A DNA stretch of 64,000 nt from positions 1-64,000 of the forward strand of contig CACZBM010000012.1 in the NCBI GenBank assembly GCA_902779445.1. Direction: 5' to 3'. Both the position numbers and the translations under genes were made by a program. The DNA is from an uncultured Lachnospiraceae bacterium. Lineage in GTDB: Bacteria > Bacillota > Clostridia > Lachnospirales > Lachnospiraceae. The notes beneath the pieces were generated by a model. That model was not told the DNA's origin. It saw only the letters and a list, made by a program, of their open reading frames with translations, and searched no databases. Below are positions 51,102 to 59,801 of this stretch, in pieces. Every line of letters begins with the position of its first letter. Position 1 is the first letter of the stretch.

Positions 51102-52112
51102 CTATTTCAGCGTCCATGGGAAGGGAATGTATAAGTCTTCGTAGAGCCCTATAGCATATCTGTCGGTCATGGAGGAAATATAGTCACTGACCACTCTCTC
51201 CGGCCTCTCTCCCTCTTCTTCGATAAGATTCAGATACTCGTAGGGCATCTCATCGATATTATTGAAAAAGTGTCCGTACAGTGTCTCAATAAGTCTCTCT
51301 GCCTTTCCTTCCTGGCTTTTGGCGATCTTATTGGTATATACGTTCTCAAACATCCAGTTTCTGAGATCGAGCATTGCCTCCCACACCGGAGCGCTCATCT
51401 CTATATCGTTTTTACCTGCACTGCTTACCACAATGTCGGTAATGAAACTATCAAGTCTCTCTCCCAGCGTCTTTCCAACTACCTTTGCTATCTTATAGGG
51501 TACGGAATCATCCGGAAGTATTCCCGCTCTTACCGCATCATCGAGATCATGATGCATGTAGGCTATCTTATCAGCCAGGCGGACCACCTTTCCCTCCATC
51601 GTAGCGGGTTTTGAACTCATGCCGTGGTTCCTGATCCCGTCCAGGACTTCATATGTAAGGTTCAGGCCTTTTCCGTTTTTTTCAAGGAGCCTCACAACCC
51701 TTACTGACTGCTCAGAATGCTTGAACCCGAGAGAACATACACGGTTCAGTGCTCTCTCACCTGCGTGTCCGAAAGGAGTATGCCCGAGATCGTGGGCCAG
51801 AGCTATGGCTTCCGCCAGATCTTCATTCAAGTCAAGGGATCTTGCTATGGTACGTGCTATCTGTGCTACTTCCAGGGTATGGGTAAGCCTCGTCCTGTAA
51901 TGATCACCTTCAGGTGTCAGAAACACCTGGGTCTTATCCTTTAATCTTCTGAAAGCCTTGGAATGAATGATCCTGTCCCGGTCCCTCTGATATACCGGAC
52001 GCAGCGGATCCTCTTCTTCCTCCTGCTCCCTGCCTTTTGAATGTACAGAAAGCTGGGCAAAAGGAGATAAGGTTTCCTCTTCTCTTTTTTCAAGCTTTTC
52101 CCTGATAGTCAT
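51102..52112 (-). CDS. dgt: dGTP triphosphohydrolase-like HD-domain protein
   Basis: 336 residues. The HD fold metal ligands lie in THTLEVAQIA and ALAHDLGHTPFGH, with a downstream aspartate in ADKIAYMHHD. Substrate-site motif RDRIIHSKAFRRLKDKTQV near the N-terminus is typical of this family. It hydrolyses dNTPs to nucleoside and tripolyphosphate. It ends in TAG directly before dnaG and is first in the operon; about 267 bp of repeats lie upstream. Confidence 0.93.
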   Translation of the reverse strand: MTIREKLEKREEETLSPFAQLSVHSKGREQEEEEDPLRPVYQRDRDRIIHSKAFRRLKDKTQVFLTPEGDHYRTRLTHTLEVAQIARTIARSLDLNEDLAEAIALAHDLGHTPFGHAGERALNRVCSLGFKHSEQSVRVVRLLEKNGKGLNLTYEVLDGIRNHGMSSKPATMEGKVVRLADKIAYMHHDLDDAVRAGILPDDSVPYKIAKVVGKTLGERLDSFITDIVVSSAGKNDIEMSAPVWEAMLDLRNWMFENVYTNKIAKSQEGKAERLIETLYGHFFNNIDEMPYEYLNLIEEEGERPERVVSDYISSMTDRYAIGLYEDLYIPFPWTLK

Positions 52113-52184
52113 TATACTTTATCGTTTGCCGTTTATTACGTTTATTATTAATATACCCCGCAAATGAGCGGAATCCTTTTTTTA

Positions 52185-52377
52185 CTTTGCCCTCATCCGG
52201 TCCTTCGGACCACCTTCCCCCAGAGGGGGAAGGCTCTCGCGACACTTTTGCCTACCCTCCTTGGGGGAAGGCTCTCGCGATACTTTTGCCTACCCTCCTT
52301 GGGGGGAAGGCTCTCGCGACTTTTTGCCTTCCCCCTCTGGGGGAAGGTGTCAGCGAAGCTGACGGATGAGGGTCACC
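52185..52377. repeat. Expanded family R2 element with internal tandem copies
   Basis: The ends are inverted (CCCTCATCCGGTCC at the left, GACGGATGAGGGTC at the right), so this is one R2 element whose middle has been multiplied. Three to four copies of a unit of about 47-50 bp, GGGGGAAGGCTCTCGCGACACTTTTGCCTACCCTCCTT, lie between 52217 and 52345. No gene is present in this gap between dgt and the 121-residue gene. Confidence 0.75.
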
Positions 52378-52379
52378 AC

Positions 52380-52745
52380 TTAAAAATATAACTTCACTAG
52401 CCACCCCGTAGTCAAAATAAACGCACTCATTATGGGTATCACGATCACAGGCCAGAGGATCAGCTTTTCAAAAGCCGCTTCCCGTACTGTCCTCACTCCC
52501 CTCACATAGGTGGAATAGTCTGAAATATCCGTTATCAGAAGTGCAATGTAGGGATGGATAAAAAAGAAAGCGGAATTCTCCTGATGTGCATAATGCATCA
52601 CAACTGATGCGATCTCAAACACTATGAACACCGCGTAGAATGCCACTCTTAAATTCGGTTTTTTCTTGGAGATGAGCCCCAGCAGCAGGCACCCGATAAT
52701 GCCCTCAGCTATGGCCGCTCCGAAGTTGAAGCCTGTGATCGTCAT
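52380..52745 (-). CDS. Small four-helix membrane protein, unknown
   Basis: 121 residues with four hydrophobic spans (about 5-24, 32-52, 61-75 and 96-118) and a charged loop ISDYSTYVRGVRTVREAAFEK. No family was recognised and no strong ribosome site was identified. It stands alone, flanked on both sides by R2 elements, so its neighbourhood says nothing about its role. Confidence 0.55.
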   Translation of the reverse strand: MTITGFNFGAAIAEGIIGCLLLGLISKKKPNLRVAFYAVFIVFEIASVVMHYAHQENSAFFFIHPYIALLITDISDYSTYVRGVRTVREAAFEKLILWPVIVIPIMSAFILTTGWLVKLYF

Positions 52746-52758
52746 GTACCCTCATATT

Positions 52759-52863
52759 ACACCTCATCAGTCAGCCTGCGGCTGACAGCTTCCCCTCAAG
52801 GGGAAGCCTTCACATGCCCTCCCCTCGAGGGGAGGGTGTCAGCTTTGCTGACAGGTGAGGTGT
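52759..52863. repeat. Family R2 element with ACACCTCA/TGAGGTGT ends
   Basis: Terminal inverted repeats ACACCTCA (52759-52766) and TGAGGTGT (52856-52863). Inside are three hairpins: GTCAGC..GCTGAC, CTTCCCCTCAAGGGGAAG and CCCTCCCCTCGAGGGGAGGG. It lies between the 121-residue gene and the tsf terminator. Confidence 0.75.
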
Positions 52864-52885
52864 ACTTTGTCATCTAATATAACAC

Positions 52886-52912
52886 AAAAAGCTCCCCGGA
52901 AAACCGGGGAGC
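52886..52912 (-). terminator. Rho-independent terminator of rpsB-tsf
   Basis: Minus-strand GCTCCCCGG-TTTT-CCGGGGAGC (9-bp perfect stem, 52891-52912) followed by TTTTTGTG. It lies 14 bp after the tsf stop. Confidence 0.92.
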
Positions 52913-52926
52913 CCTTGAAAACAGTA

Positions 52927-54054
52927 TTATTTACCCTGAGCTTCTGATACAGCCTTGGCAACTTCAGCAGCGTAATCCTCTTCCTGCTTTTCCATACCTT
53001 CACCGGTTTCAAAACGAACGATAGCCTTAACGTTGATCTTAGCTCCGTTTGCCTTTGCAACCTCTTCGATATACTTCTGAACAGACTGCTTTCCGTCCTC
53101 AGCCTTAACGTATATCTGGTCAAGTAAGCAGATATCCTTGTACTGCTTGCTCACACGTCCCTGTACAAGACCTGAGAAGACCTTTTCCTCTGAGATCTCA
53201 GCCTTTGCTTTGATAGCAAGCTCAGCAAGCTGTGCAGCAGCTTCCTTTGAAAGGAAGTTGAAAAGGAAGTTCATATTGCTCTTCTTCTCTTCATAGATCG
53301 CAATATCCTCATCACTCCAGATCTTTCCGCTAACAGCCTGATCGATAAGCTTATTTAAGATAGGCTTGGGAAGTGAAGCGGGATCATTTAATGCGCTGTC
53401 TACTGTAAGACTTCTTAAATGTGCCTTCTCTTCGTCAGAAATGTTATCCTGGCTTATATACATGGGATTCATAGCTGCAACCTGCATTGCCACATTCTTA
53501 CCCATTTCATTTACTGCGTCATTGACAACGTCAGTCTCAAAATCAACAAGTACTCCGATCTTTCCGCCTGCATGAACGTACGCAGCCACGAAACCGTTCT
53601 GCTCCTCAACTCTTGCAAAACGACGGATCTTTATGTTCTCTCTGATCTTCTGTCCAACCTGGATCGCAACTTCATCAGCTACGGTCTCTGAAGGATCCTT
53701 GATCCACTTCTCAGCAAGAAGAGCATCAACATCAGCTGCAGTAGAATCAAGAACCTGAGCTGCCACATTGTTAACAAACTCCTTGAAAGGATCTGAACCT
53801 GCTGCGAAGTCAGTCTCAGTATTTACTTCTACAACTGCTGCTTTCTTTCCGTCTGCTGATAATGCTGTAATTGAAAGACCTTCAATAGCTGTACGTCCGG
53901 CTTTCTTCTGAGCTCCTGCAAGTCCCTTTTCACGAAGGAACTCAACAGCCTTGTCCATATCGCCGTCAGTCTCTGTAAGAGCCTTCTTACAATCCATCAT
54001 TCCGGCACCGGTCATCTCTCTAAGGTCTTTAACCTGCTTTGCTGTGATAGCCAT
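52927..54054 (-). CDS. tsf: Elongation factor Ts, with an insertion
   Basis: 375 residues from the ATG at 54054 (MAITAKQVKDLREMTGAGMM), with GAGGAGG in the end of rpsB as ribosome site; the frame also opens 6 bp earlier at a TTG that is not needed. It recycles EF-Tu by GDP exchange. The TDFAAGSDPF motif contacts EF-Tu. Most bacterial EF-Ts are about 290-310 residues; the extra length is mainly a helical insertion at about residues 225-295, containing KSNMNFLFNFLSKEAAAQL, before the CLLDQIYVK region. It lies 2 bp after rpsB. Confidence 0.97.
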   Translation of the reverse strand: MAITAKQVKDLREMTGAGMMDCKKALTETDGDMDKAVEFLREKGLAGAQKKAGRTAIEGLSITALSADGKKAAVVEVNTETDFAAGSDPFKEFVNNVAAQVLDSTAADVDALLAEKWIKDPSETVADEVAIQVGQKIRENIKIRRFARVEEQNGFVAAYVHAGGKIGVLVDFETDVVNDAVNEMGKNVAMQVAAMNPMYISQDNISDEEKAHLRSLTVDSALNDPASLPKPILNKLIDQAVSGKIWSDEDIAIYEEKKSNMNFLFNFLSKEAAAQLAELAIKAKAEISEEKVFSGLVQGRVSKQYKDICLLDQIYVKAEDGKQSVQKYIEEVAKANGAKINVKAIVRFETGEGMEKQEEDYAAEVAKAVSEAQGK

Positions 54055-54056
54055 TC

Positions 54057-54803
54057 TCAAGCCTCCTCTTCTACATCTGCTGCAGCGGACTCAGCCTCTT
54101 CAGGTGTCTCTGCTGCTTCTTCGCCCTGATTAGCCTCTATACAAGCGTCAGCCATCTTTGAAACGATGAGCTTGACTGCTCTTATCGCATCATCATTTCC
54201 GGGTATCACATAATCGAGCTCGTCGGGATCGCAGTTTGTATCGCAGATTCCCACAAGGGTGATTCCCAGTGAATGTGCTTCCTGAACGCAGATGTGCTCT
54301 TTCTTGGGGTCAACCACGAAGATAACGTCGGGGATCCTCTTCATTTCCTTGATACCGCCTAAGTTTCTCTCAAGCTTGTCCCATTCCTTCTGAAGAAGGG
54401 CAACTTCCTTCTTGGGCAGAACATCAAATGTTCCGTCCTTACTCATCTGTTCGATCTCTTTAAGTCTTCTGATCCTTGACTGGATAGTCTTGAAGTTGGT
54501 GAGCATTCCGCCGAGCCATCTCTCATTTACATAGTACATGCCGCAACGAATTGCCTCATCCTTTACAGCGTCCATTGCCTGCTTCTTGGTTCCTACGAAA
54601 AGAACTGTTCCGCCATCAGCAACGATATCGCCTATAGCATTGTAAGCCTCGTCCACCTTTCCAACAGACTTCTGGAGATCGATGATATAGATCCCGTTTC
54701 TCTCTGTGTAGATGTACTTAGCCATCTTGGGGTTCCATCTTCTGGTCTGGTGTCCGAAATGTACGCCGGCTTCCAGAAGCTGCTTCATTGAAATAACACT
54801 CAT
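54057..54803 (-). CDS. rpsB: 30S ribosomal protein S2
   Basis: 248 residues. The start [20 protein letters not shown] and the motifs [40 protein letters not shown] and [12 protein letters not shown] are those of S2. The C-terminus is an Ala/Glu tail ([10 protein letters not shown]). AGGAGG precedes the ATG. It is cotranscribed with tsf. The 5' leader can pair GAAGCACC with GGTGCTTTC, see the leader entry. Confidence 0.98.
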   Translation of the reverse strand: MSVISMKQLLEAGVHFGHQTRRWNPKMAKYIYTERNGIYIIDLQKSVGKVDEAYNAIGDIVADGGTVLFVGTKKQAMDAVKDEAIRCGMYYVNERWLGGMLTNFKTIQSRIRRLKEIEQMSKDGTFDVLPKKEVALLQKEWDKLERNLGGIKEMKRIPDVIFVVDPKKEHICVQEAHSLGITLVGICDTNCDPDELDYVIPGNDDAIRAVKLIVSKMADACIEANQGEEAAETPEEAESAAADVEEEA

Positions 54804-54834
54804 TTCTTCTAAACCTCCTGCGGTTATTCAACTC

Positions 54835-54902
54835 GGGTCTATAAACCCGGTGCTTCGACATCCCTCATATCCCGCGTCAAACCTTCTGTATAAGAAAGCA
54901 CC
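54835..54902 (-). promoter_or_regulatory. Possible structured leader of rpsB
   Basis: On the minus strand GGTGCTTTC (54894-54902) can pair with GAAGCACC (54849-54856), and ACCCGG-style bases flanking TTTATAG form a second small hairpin (CCGGGTTTATAGACCCG, about 54834-54850). This could be a ribosomal-protein autoregulatory leader, but no known leader family was recognised. Confidence 0.35.
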
Positions 54903-54939
54903 GTCCGCGTATCAGGATATCTGATTAATAGTAAAACTG

Positions 54940-54973
54940 TAATAAAACAGCGCATGACCTCATGGTCACACGC
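54940..54973 (-). terminator. Terminator after the flagellar operon tail
   Basis: Minus-strand GCGTGTGACC-ATGA-GGTCATGCGC (54950-54973) followed by TGTTTTATT. It lies about 60 bp after the stop at 55031 and upstream of the rpsB leader, so it separates the two transcription units. Confidence 0.6.
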
Positions 54974-55030
54974 TGACTAATATATCATATGTAAATACAA
55001 GATGCAAGGGATTTTTCCCTTTTATTTACT

Positions 55031-55837
55031 TCATTTCTTCTTCATCAGTATCAGTGCTATGTCTTCTTCGGAAGAGCCGGCCGGAATGCGGAATTCTCCG
55101 GTGGAAAGCTTCCTGTCATAACCGTTCCTGCAAAGATAAGAATCAAACTCTGCTGCGTTATTAACCGCGCCTGCTGCCTGAAGGGCTCTTGCGATGGCTG
55201 TTGATGACATACCTCCTGAAACAGTGATGGACACAAAACCGGAGCCTGTCTTTACCGGCTGGTCCTCTGTTTCATTCTCGGTTTCCGCCGCATCAGCGAG
55301 AAGTTCTGATTTATTCTTATCTTCTCCCGTCACATCCGATGTAATGCTGGTGGTCTGCTGTCCTTCCAGTGCCTTTCCGGCTGCATCCGTATCTGAAGTA
55401 TCCGAAGCATTATCCGTAACTGCTTCATTGGCAGTTTCTACATCACCTGAATTATCAGCTGTATCTGAAGGTGTGTCCAGACCCGCGTCTGTAGCGGCAG
55501 TCTCGGAAGCGGTCTCAGTGCTCTCTGCGACCTCTCCACCCCTTATCACAAGATCCGGAACTTCCTCCATGGATGGATCATCACCTTCATGAAGTTCTCC
55601 GTCTGCAGGGTTAGAAACCTCTATAGTGCTTCCATCAGCCGAAGTGACTGCATCAGCAGGGACACTGGAAGATGCGAGGAGTACCTCACTTCCGTCAGTC
55701 ATACCCAGTTCCCTGGCTCTCGCCCTTACTTCATCATCTGTCATGGCGTGGCTCGTATTCCCGGTAGATACCATGAGCACCAGTGCTGCTGTCACCATAC
55801 CTATACCGGCGCCTCTTAAATAGGATTTAAGATTCAT
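55031..55837 (-). CDS. Exported protein with MltG/YceG-type LysM-like C-terminal domain
   Basis: 268 residues. One N-terminal hydrophobic segment (about 8-29, signal anchor or signal peptide ending SHAMTD). Residues 60-190 are an Ala/Thr/Asp/Glu/Ser-rich linker. The last 70 residues (VSITVSGGMSSTAIARALQA, then EFDSYLCRNGYDRKLSTGEF) match the small LysM-like subdomain at the start of the MltG endolytic transglycosylase; the catalytic domain is absent. It may bind peptidoglycan near the flagellar base. It overlaps the 249-residue gene by 1 bp at the end of the chemotaxis operon. Confidence 0.75.
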   Translation of the reverse strand: MNLKSYLRGAGIGMVTAALVLMVSTGNTSHAMTDDEVRARARELGMTDGSEVLLASSSVPADAVTSADGSTIEVSNPADGELHEGDDPSMEEVPDLVIRGGEVAESTETASETAATDAGLDTPSDTADNSGDVETANEAVTDNASDTSDTDAAGKALEGQQTTSITSDVTGEDKNKSELLADAAETENETEDQPVKTGSGFVSITVSGGMSSTAIARALQAAGAVNNAAEFDSYLCRNGYDRKLSTGEFRIPAGSSEEDIALILMKKK

Positions 55838-56586
55838 TATCCCTCACCGCCATTTCCATCATCACCGCTGAAAAGGTCTGTAATAAGATTTACTTCACCC
55901 ACACCTATGTTCAGAGCCTTTGCAATATCAACATTATCCATTCCGTTCTTCTTCATTTCGAGGACCCTGTCATTTCTGGAAAGTTCCGGTTCGTCGGGAT
56001 CAAGTCCCCCCATCTCATCCCTTATGGCATCCGCAATATCTTCGGCAGATGGCTCGATATCCGTTTCCGCAAAAGCACTCCTTAATTTATCCATGCCTGA
56101 GATCTTCTTCTCGGTTTCAGGCTCCGGTTCCGGAGTATAAGCGGAAGCAGCCACAGGAGACGCAGGCGCTGCGCTCTCTTCAATGACGCTTTCCTGCTCC
56201 CTCTTCACTGCATCAGCCTTTCGGATAGTATTTTTCACATCGGAGGTCTTGCTTTCCAGCATGTCATATAAGAACATGACCTCCTTATGGTTCTTCTCGA
56301 TCTCCTCCAAAACAGCTCTGGAATAATCGTCTATGGCCATGATCTTTTCATTGGTAATGCGTTCCAGTTCTCTCTGGGCTCTCATTTCCTCTTCTTCACG
56401 GGCTGCCCCCGCAACATCGGAAAGCCTCACCTTAAGCTCATCGACCCTCTCGTCGATCATCCGGTCAAGCTTTAATCCCATGGCCTTTGAATATTTTTTT
56501 CCGTCCTGATCTCTGTCTGATACCACAAAACTCGCTAAAAACGCGAGTGCTCCTACTATGAGGAGCACTATTCCCATTACATTCAT
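55837..56586 (-). CDS. Membrane-anchored coiled-coil protein of the flagellar operon
   Basis: 249 residues. One N-terminal membrane helix (about 3-23), then a long coiled coil (about 35-135) rich in Glu, Arg and Lys, a Pro/Glu/Ala linker, and a C-terminal small helical domain VLEMKKNGMDNVDIAKALNIG that looks like a helix-turn-helix of the type found in DUF6115 proteins. The family is often found at the end of Clostridial flagellar operons; its function is unknown. It overlaps neighbours by 4 bp and 1 bp. Confidence 0.7.
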   Translation of the reverse strand: MNVMGIVLLIVGALAFLASFVVSDRDQDGKKYSKAMGLKLDRMIDERVDELKVRLSDVAGAAREEEEMRAQRELERITNEKIMAIDDYSRAVLEEIEKNHKEVMFLYDMLESKTSDVKNTIRKADAVKREQESVIEESAAPASPVAASAYTPEPEPETEKKISGMDKLRSAFAETDIEPSAEDIADAIRDEMGGLDPDEPELSRNDRVLEMKKNGMDNVDIAKALNIGVGEVNLITDLFSGDDGNGGEG

Positions 56587-56894
56587 ATTGATATATCAAA
56601 CCCGCCTTTGTTCTTAATGTAGACTGTTCCGTCCTGTGTCTTTCTTTTTCTGTGCCTTCCGCCGTCTCCGGCGTACTCATTGTCTCCCTTTTCGGAAGAA
56701 TCAAAAGCCCTGTCCTCATAATTGGCATCATCCCCCTGACGGACACGGCTGGTCTTATCATAAGTATCCTCTTCTGTCCTTCTGGCGGCTTCGCCCTGCA
56801 TGATATTCACTTTCCCGTCTTCACCGGATCGAAGCTCCGCAATATTCTGCGAAGCATTTATGGTACCGTTGAAGAGAATCGGACTAATAGCCAT
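56583..56894 (-). CDS. Short hydrophilic protein of the flagellar operon
   Basis: 103 residues, hydrophilic and probably disordered, with MAISPILFNGTINASQNI at the start and a basic stretch RHRKRKTQDGTVYIKNKGG near the end. No family was recognised with confidence; similar short proteins occur at this place in Lachnospiraceae flagellar operons. It overlaps the 249-residue gene by 4 bp. An R2 repeat separates it from fapA. Confidence 0.6.
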   Translation of the reverse strand: MAISPILFNGTINASQNIAELRSGEDGKVNIMQGEAARRTEEDTYDKTSRVRQGDDANYEDRAFDSSEKGDNEYAGDGGRHRKRKTQDGTVYIKNKGGFDISI

Positions 56895-56906
56895 ATTCTA
56901 TACACC

Positions 56907-56952
56907 TCATCCGTCGGCTGCGCCGACACCTTCTCCTCAAGGAGAAGGCTAT
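56907..56952. repeat. Short family R2 unit
   Basis: ACCTCATCCGTCGGCTGCGCCGAC followed by ACCTTCTCCTCAAGGAGAAGG. Two adjoining stems (GTCGGC/GCCGAC and CTTCTCCT/AGGAGAAG). It lies inside the chemotaxis operon between fapA and the 103-residue gene. Confidence 0.75.
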
Positions 56953-58550
56953 CATACAAAAGGTATCATAGATACTTCACCGTGTTTCTTTATGAATCTG
57001 CAATAGTTGTATGCTGTACGGAGAACCATGTTGCTGTCTGAGATGTTGAGTCTCGTTCCTGCGTAAGCCACATTACTTACCTTGATAACTGCTTCATCCG
57101 AGAACTCCATGGACTTATTCAGTCCTTCCAGCTCCTTATTGTTATCGATAAGCTGCTTCTGTATCTGTATAAGCTTCTCCGACAGATCCTTTGCCTGGCT
57201 CACCTGTTCAGGAGTGAATTTCTCACCCTTCTTGATCCTCATCTGCATTGCCTGGAGAACCGGCTGGATCTTCTTGCCGTATTTAAGAAGCTCCTGATTC
57301 TGCTGGGTGAGTTCCGCTATTCTCTCCTTCACCATGGGATTTACTCCCACTTCCAGAGTGGTATCGCCACCCATCTCGGATCCTATGATCTTTGCCTCTA
57401 TTTCCTTAAGGGCTCTGACTTTTCCTCCGCTTATGAATCCTTTCTTGCCATCCACGTAAATACCGCCGCCTGCAGTAACAGTACTGTTCAAGATACACTC
57501 GGTTGTTACGTTCTCTCCGGCTTCCACGAAGGCGTTTTCAATGTACTTAACTACTACATTTCCTCCGGCCTTAAGCTTTCCCCGCTCCATTCCGTTCACA
57601 CCGCGGACAACGGTTATCTGCCCTCCGGCTTCCACGAAGGCACCTTCAACCACTCCACGGATCTCTATATCTCCGGTAGCCTGCACCCTGAATCCGGTCA
57701 GCACGTTACCCTTTATCAGGAGATTGCCCTCGTAATTCTCTATATTGCCTGTAGAAGTGTCGATATTATCCAGTTCCAATACTCCGGACACGAATATTCT
57801 CTTATCAATGAGATCCGCATGTCCGTCTATATCAGAAATAAGCTGAAGTCCGTCCTCCGAAACGTGGAGATTTGGTCCGTGGTTAAAATGTACTTCGTTA
57901 ACCGGCTTTGGATTTAAAACCTCTCCAAAGATATTCCTTCCGGGGATACCTGGTACAGCAGGTATAAGCTCTGCCACCACCTGTCCGGCTCCGACTGCAG
58001 ACACGGTATTAAGGTGGAAGAAATCCACCGATCCGTCTTCCAACACTGTAGGCTTTGCCGAAAGATCCGTATTAAACAGATATTTTATCTCACCGTCAGT
58101 ACCCTCGACAGGAGGAGTTCCATGAACAAATGTGTAGCTCGTGCAGTACTTCTTGTTATTCAGGAATTCATTGACTGCTTCGATATCCAGGTCGGCGGTA
58201 ATCCCGTTGGCCCTCATATCGCCAAGTATCTCTTCCTTTGTAACGGTAGTTCCCTTGGTCGTAGGCGGGTAAAAACGGAAGATGGCCTTCATTCCATCCT
58301 CACTTGTTCTAATGGATATTTCCTCATTTACTTCAAATATCCTGGCATTCTGGAGATGAACAGTCTTCTCTTCACCGCTTTCAATAGCACTTCTGAGCAT
58401 AGTAAGTGCATAATCCACGTTCTTTTTCTTTAAATACCCTTCGAGTTCGTGGATGTCCACCTTCTTCCCCCCTTCCTGCGGGGGATAGATCACGACAGAA
58501 GTCCCCATTCCGTCAATTACAAGTCTGAAATACCCGTTAGTCAATGCCAT
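56952..58550 (-). CDS. fapA: FapA family (DUF342) protein
   Basis: 532 residues. N-terminal part (about 1-160) of mixed alpha/beta type, then a long right-handed beta-helix (about 190-390) with repeated glycine-rich rungs such as GNVLTGFRVQATGDIEIRG and KAGGNVVVKYIENAFVEAG, and a C-terminal coiled coil (about 400-480). FapA proteins are polymerising cytoplasmic proteins often linked to flagella and polar structures. It starts 3 bp after the fliA stop and belongs to the same transcript. Confidence 0.88.
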   Translation of the reverse strand: MALTNGYFRLVIDGMGTSVVIYPPQEGGKKVDIHELEGYLKKKNVDYALTMLRSAIESGEEKTVHLQNARIFEVNEEISIRTSEDGMKAIFRFYPPTTKGTTVTKEEILGDMRANGITADLDIEAVNEFLNNKKYCTSYTFVHGTPPVEGTDGEIKYLFNTDLSAKPTVLEDGSVDFFHLNTVSAVGAGQVVAELIPAVPGIPGRNIFGEVLNPKPVNEVHFNHGPNLHVSEDGLQLISDIDGHADLIDKRIFVSGVLELDNIDTSTGNIENYEGNLLIKGNVLTGFRVQATGDIEIRGVVEGAFVEAGGQITVVRGVNGMERGKLKAGGNVVVKYIENAFVEAGENVTTECILNSTVTAGGGIYVDGKKGFISGGKVRALKEIEAKIIGSEMGGDTTLEVGVNPMVKERIAELTQQNQELLKYGKKIQPVLQAMQMRIKKGEKFTPEQVSQAKDLSEKLIQIQKQLIDNNKELEGLNKSMEFSDEAVIKVSNVAYAGTRLNISDSNMVLRTAYNYCRFIKKHGEVSMIPFV

Positions 58551-58553
58551 AGA

Positions 58554-59327
58554 TCAAAGTCTCTCCGTTATAAATCCCATGTACTTTCCTAGTTTTTCCC
58601 TCATTTTTTGTAAAGCACGTACATGAAGCTGGGATATTCTTGATTCAGATACCTCCAGTACATTACTGATCTCCTTAAGAGTAAGCTCTTCATAGTAATA
58701 CAGGAGGATCACCTTTCTCTCCTTATCTGTAAGGAGTTCCAGGGATTCCGCAAGCATCTTTTTAAGCTCATCCTTTTCTACCACCTCTTCGGGTCCCATT
58801 ATTCTGTCCTGAGCGACAGAATCCTTTATGGGAGCTTCCGTTCCAGCATCCTGGAACTCGTTCAGTGATACCACATTTGTGACAGCCATCTGGGCCTGCC
58901 ACTCAGCATATTCATCCTCTGAAATACCAAGCTTAAGGGCTATATCCGTATCTGACGCAGTCTTTCCCGTTTCTCCTTCTATATCCTTTATTGCCTGGTC
59001 GATCTTCTTCTGACGCTGCCTCACCGTCCTGGGTATCCAGTCCATCTTCCTTATCTGATCCAGGATGGATCCTCTGATCCTGAGCGAAGCGTATGTCTCA
59101 AACTTTACGTCCTTGGTCATATCAAACTTGTCGATAGCATCGATAAGACCGAAAACCCCATAGCCTACCAGATCATCATACTCGACATTATAGCCGAGAT
59201 ACATGCTGAGTCTGCCGGCCACTACCTTTACAAGAGGAGCATATTCCAATATTATCTTTTCCCTGAGTTCCGGATCACCGGATTTTAAATAATCCTGCCA
59301 GAGCTTCTTTTTAGCTTCGTCATCCAT
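58554..59327 (-). CDS. fliA: Flagellar sigma factor (sigma-28/FliA)
   Basis: 257 residues. Region 2 reads LVKVVAGRLSMYLGYNVEYD and LVGYGVFGLIDAIDKFD. Region 3 carries MDWIPRTVRQRQKKIDQAI, typical of FliA/SigD/WhiG. Region 4 reads LTDKERKVILLYYYEELTLK, then VSESRISQLHVRAL. It drives late flagellar and chemotaxis genes. It lies in the chemotaxis operon between the 141-residue membrane protein (48 bp gap) and fapA. Confidence 0.95.
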   Translation of the reverse strand: MDDEAKKKLWQDYLKSGDPELREKIILEYAPLVKVVAGRLSMYLGYNVEYDDLVGYGVFGLIDAIDKFDMTKDVKFETYASLRIRGSILDQIRKMDWIPRTVRQRQKKIDQAIKDIEGETGKTASDTDIALKLGISEDEYAEWQAQMAVTNVVSLNEFQDAGTEAPIKDSVAQDRIMGPEEVVEKDELKKMLAESLELLTDKERKVILLYYYEELTLKEISNVLEVSESRISQLHVRALQKMREKLGKYMGFITERL

Positions 59328-59375
59328 GACTTGAAACCCCCTCTCCTTCGTCGGCGGCTTAAATAGTATCCCTCA

Positions 59376-59801
59376 CTATGTTTCTATCTCTTCAGGGCTC
59401 TCCACATTCTCCATTGAAGATTCCCCGGTCTCTTCTCCGCCTGTTTCTTCCTGCTCCTCTCCTGTTGATCTCTCTATTACCTTATCCTTATTTTCTGAAA
59501 CATCCTTTTTCTCAATGGTTATGCCATCCAAAAGGATCTTTATCACATCTCCCAGAACGAGAAACAGGACAAGGACTACAAAAATGATCTCCAGTGATGT
59601 AAGAAGCGGATCATGCCTTACAAATGTAAATATTGCTGCAGTGGCACCGCCTGCCAGCATAACGATCGTAGGAATCTGTCTCGTGTGAAGATGGGTGACG
59701 GTATTTTCCTCCTCTTCACCGTTTTCTTCCGGATCCCCCGCTCCTTCAGAGTTCTCTTCCACTCCCAGTTCCTCTTTTGTTTCTTCAGTAACTTCACTCA
59801 T
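59376..59801 (-). CDS. Acidic two-helix membrane protein of the chemotaxis operon
   Basis: 141 residues. An acidic N-terminal tail (about 1-34), two membrane helices (about 44-63 and 70-90) and an acidic C-terminal tail. No family was recognised with certainty; small membrane proteins are common between cheD and fliA in Lachnospiraceae. It overlaps cheD by 4 bp and ends in TAG. Confidence 0.65.
   Translation of the reverse strand: MSEVTEETKEELGVEENSEGAGDPEENGEEEENTVTHLHTRQIPTIVMLAGGATAAIFTFVRHDPLLTSLEIIFVVLVLFLVLGDVIKILLDGITIEKKDVSENKDKVIERSTGEEQEETGGEETGESSMENVESPEEIET

Noticed and set aside
54835..54902. Riboswitch upstream of rpsB
   Set aside because: Pairing is possible but no conserved ligand-binding core was recognised. 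I list it only as a weak structured leader.
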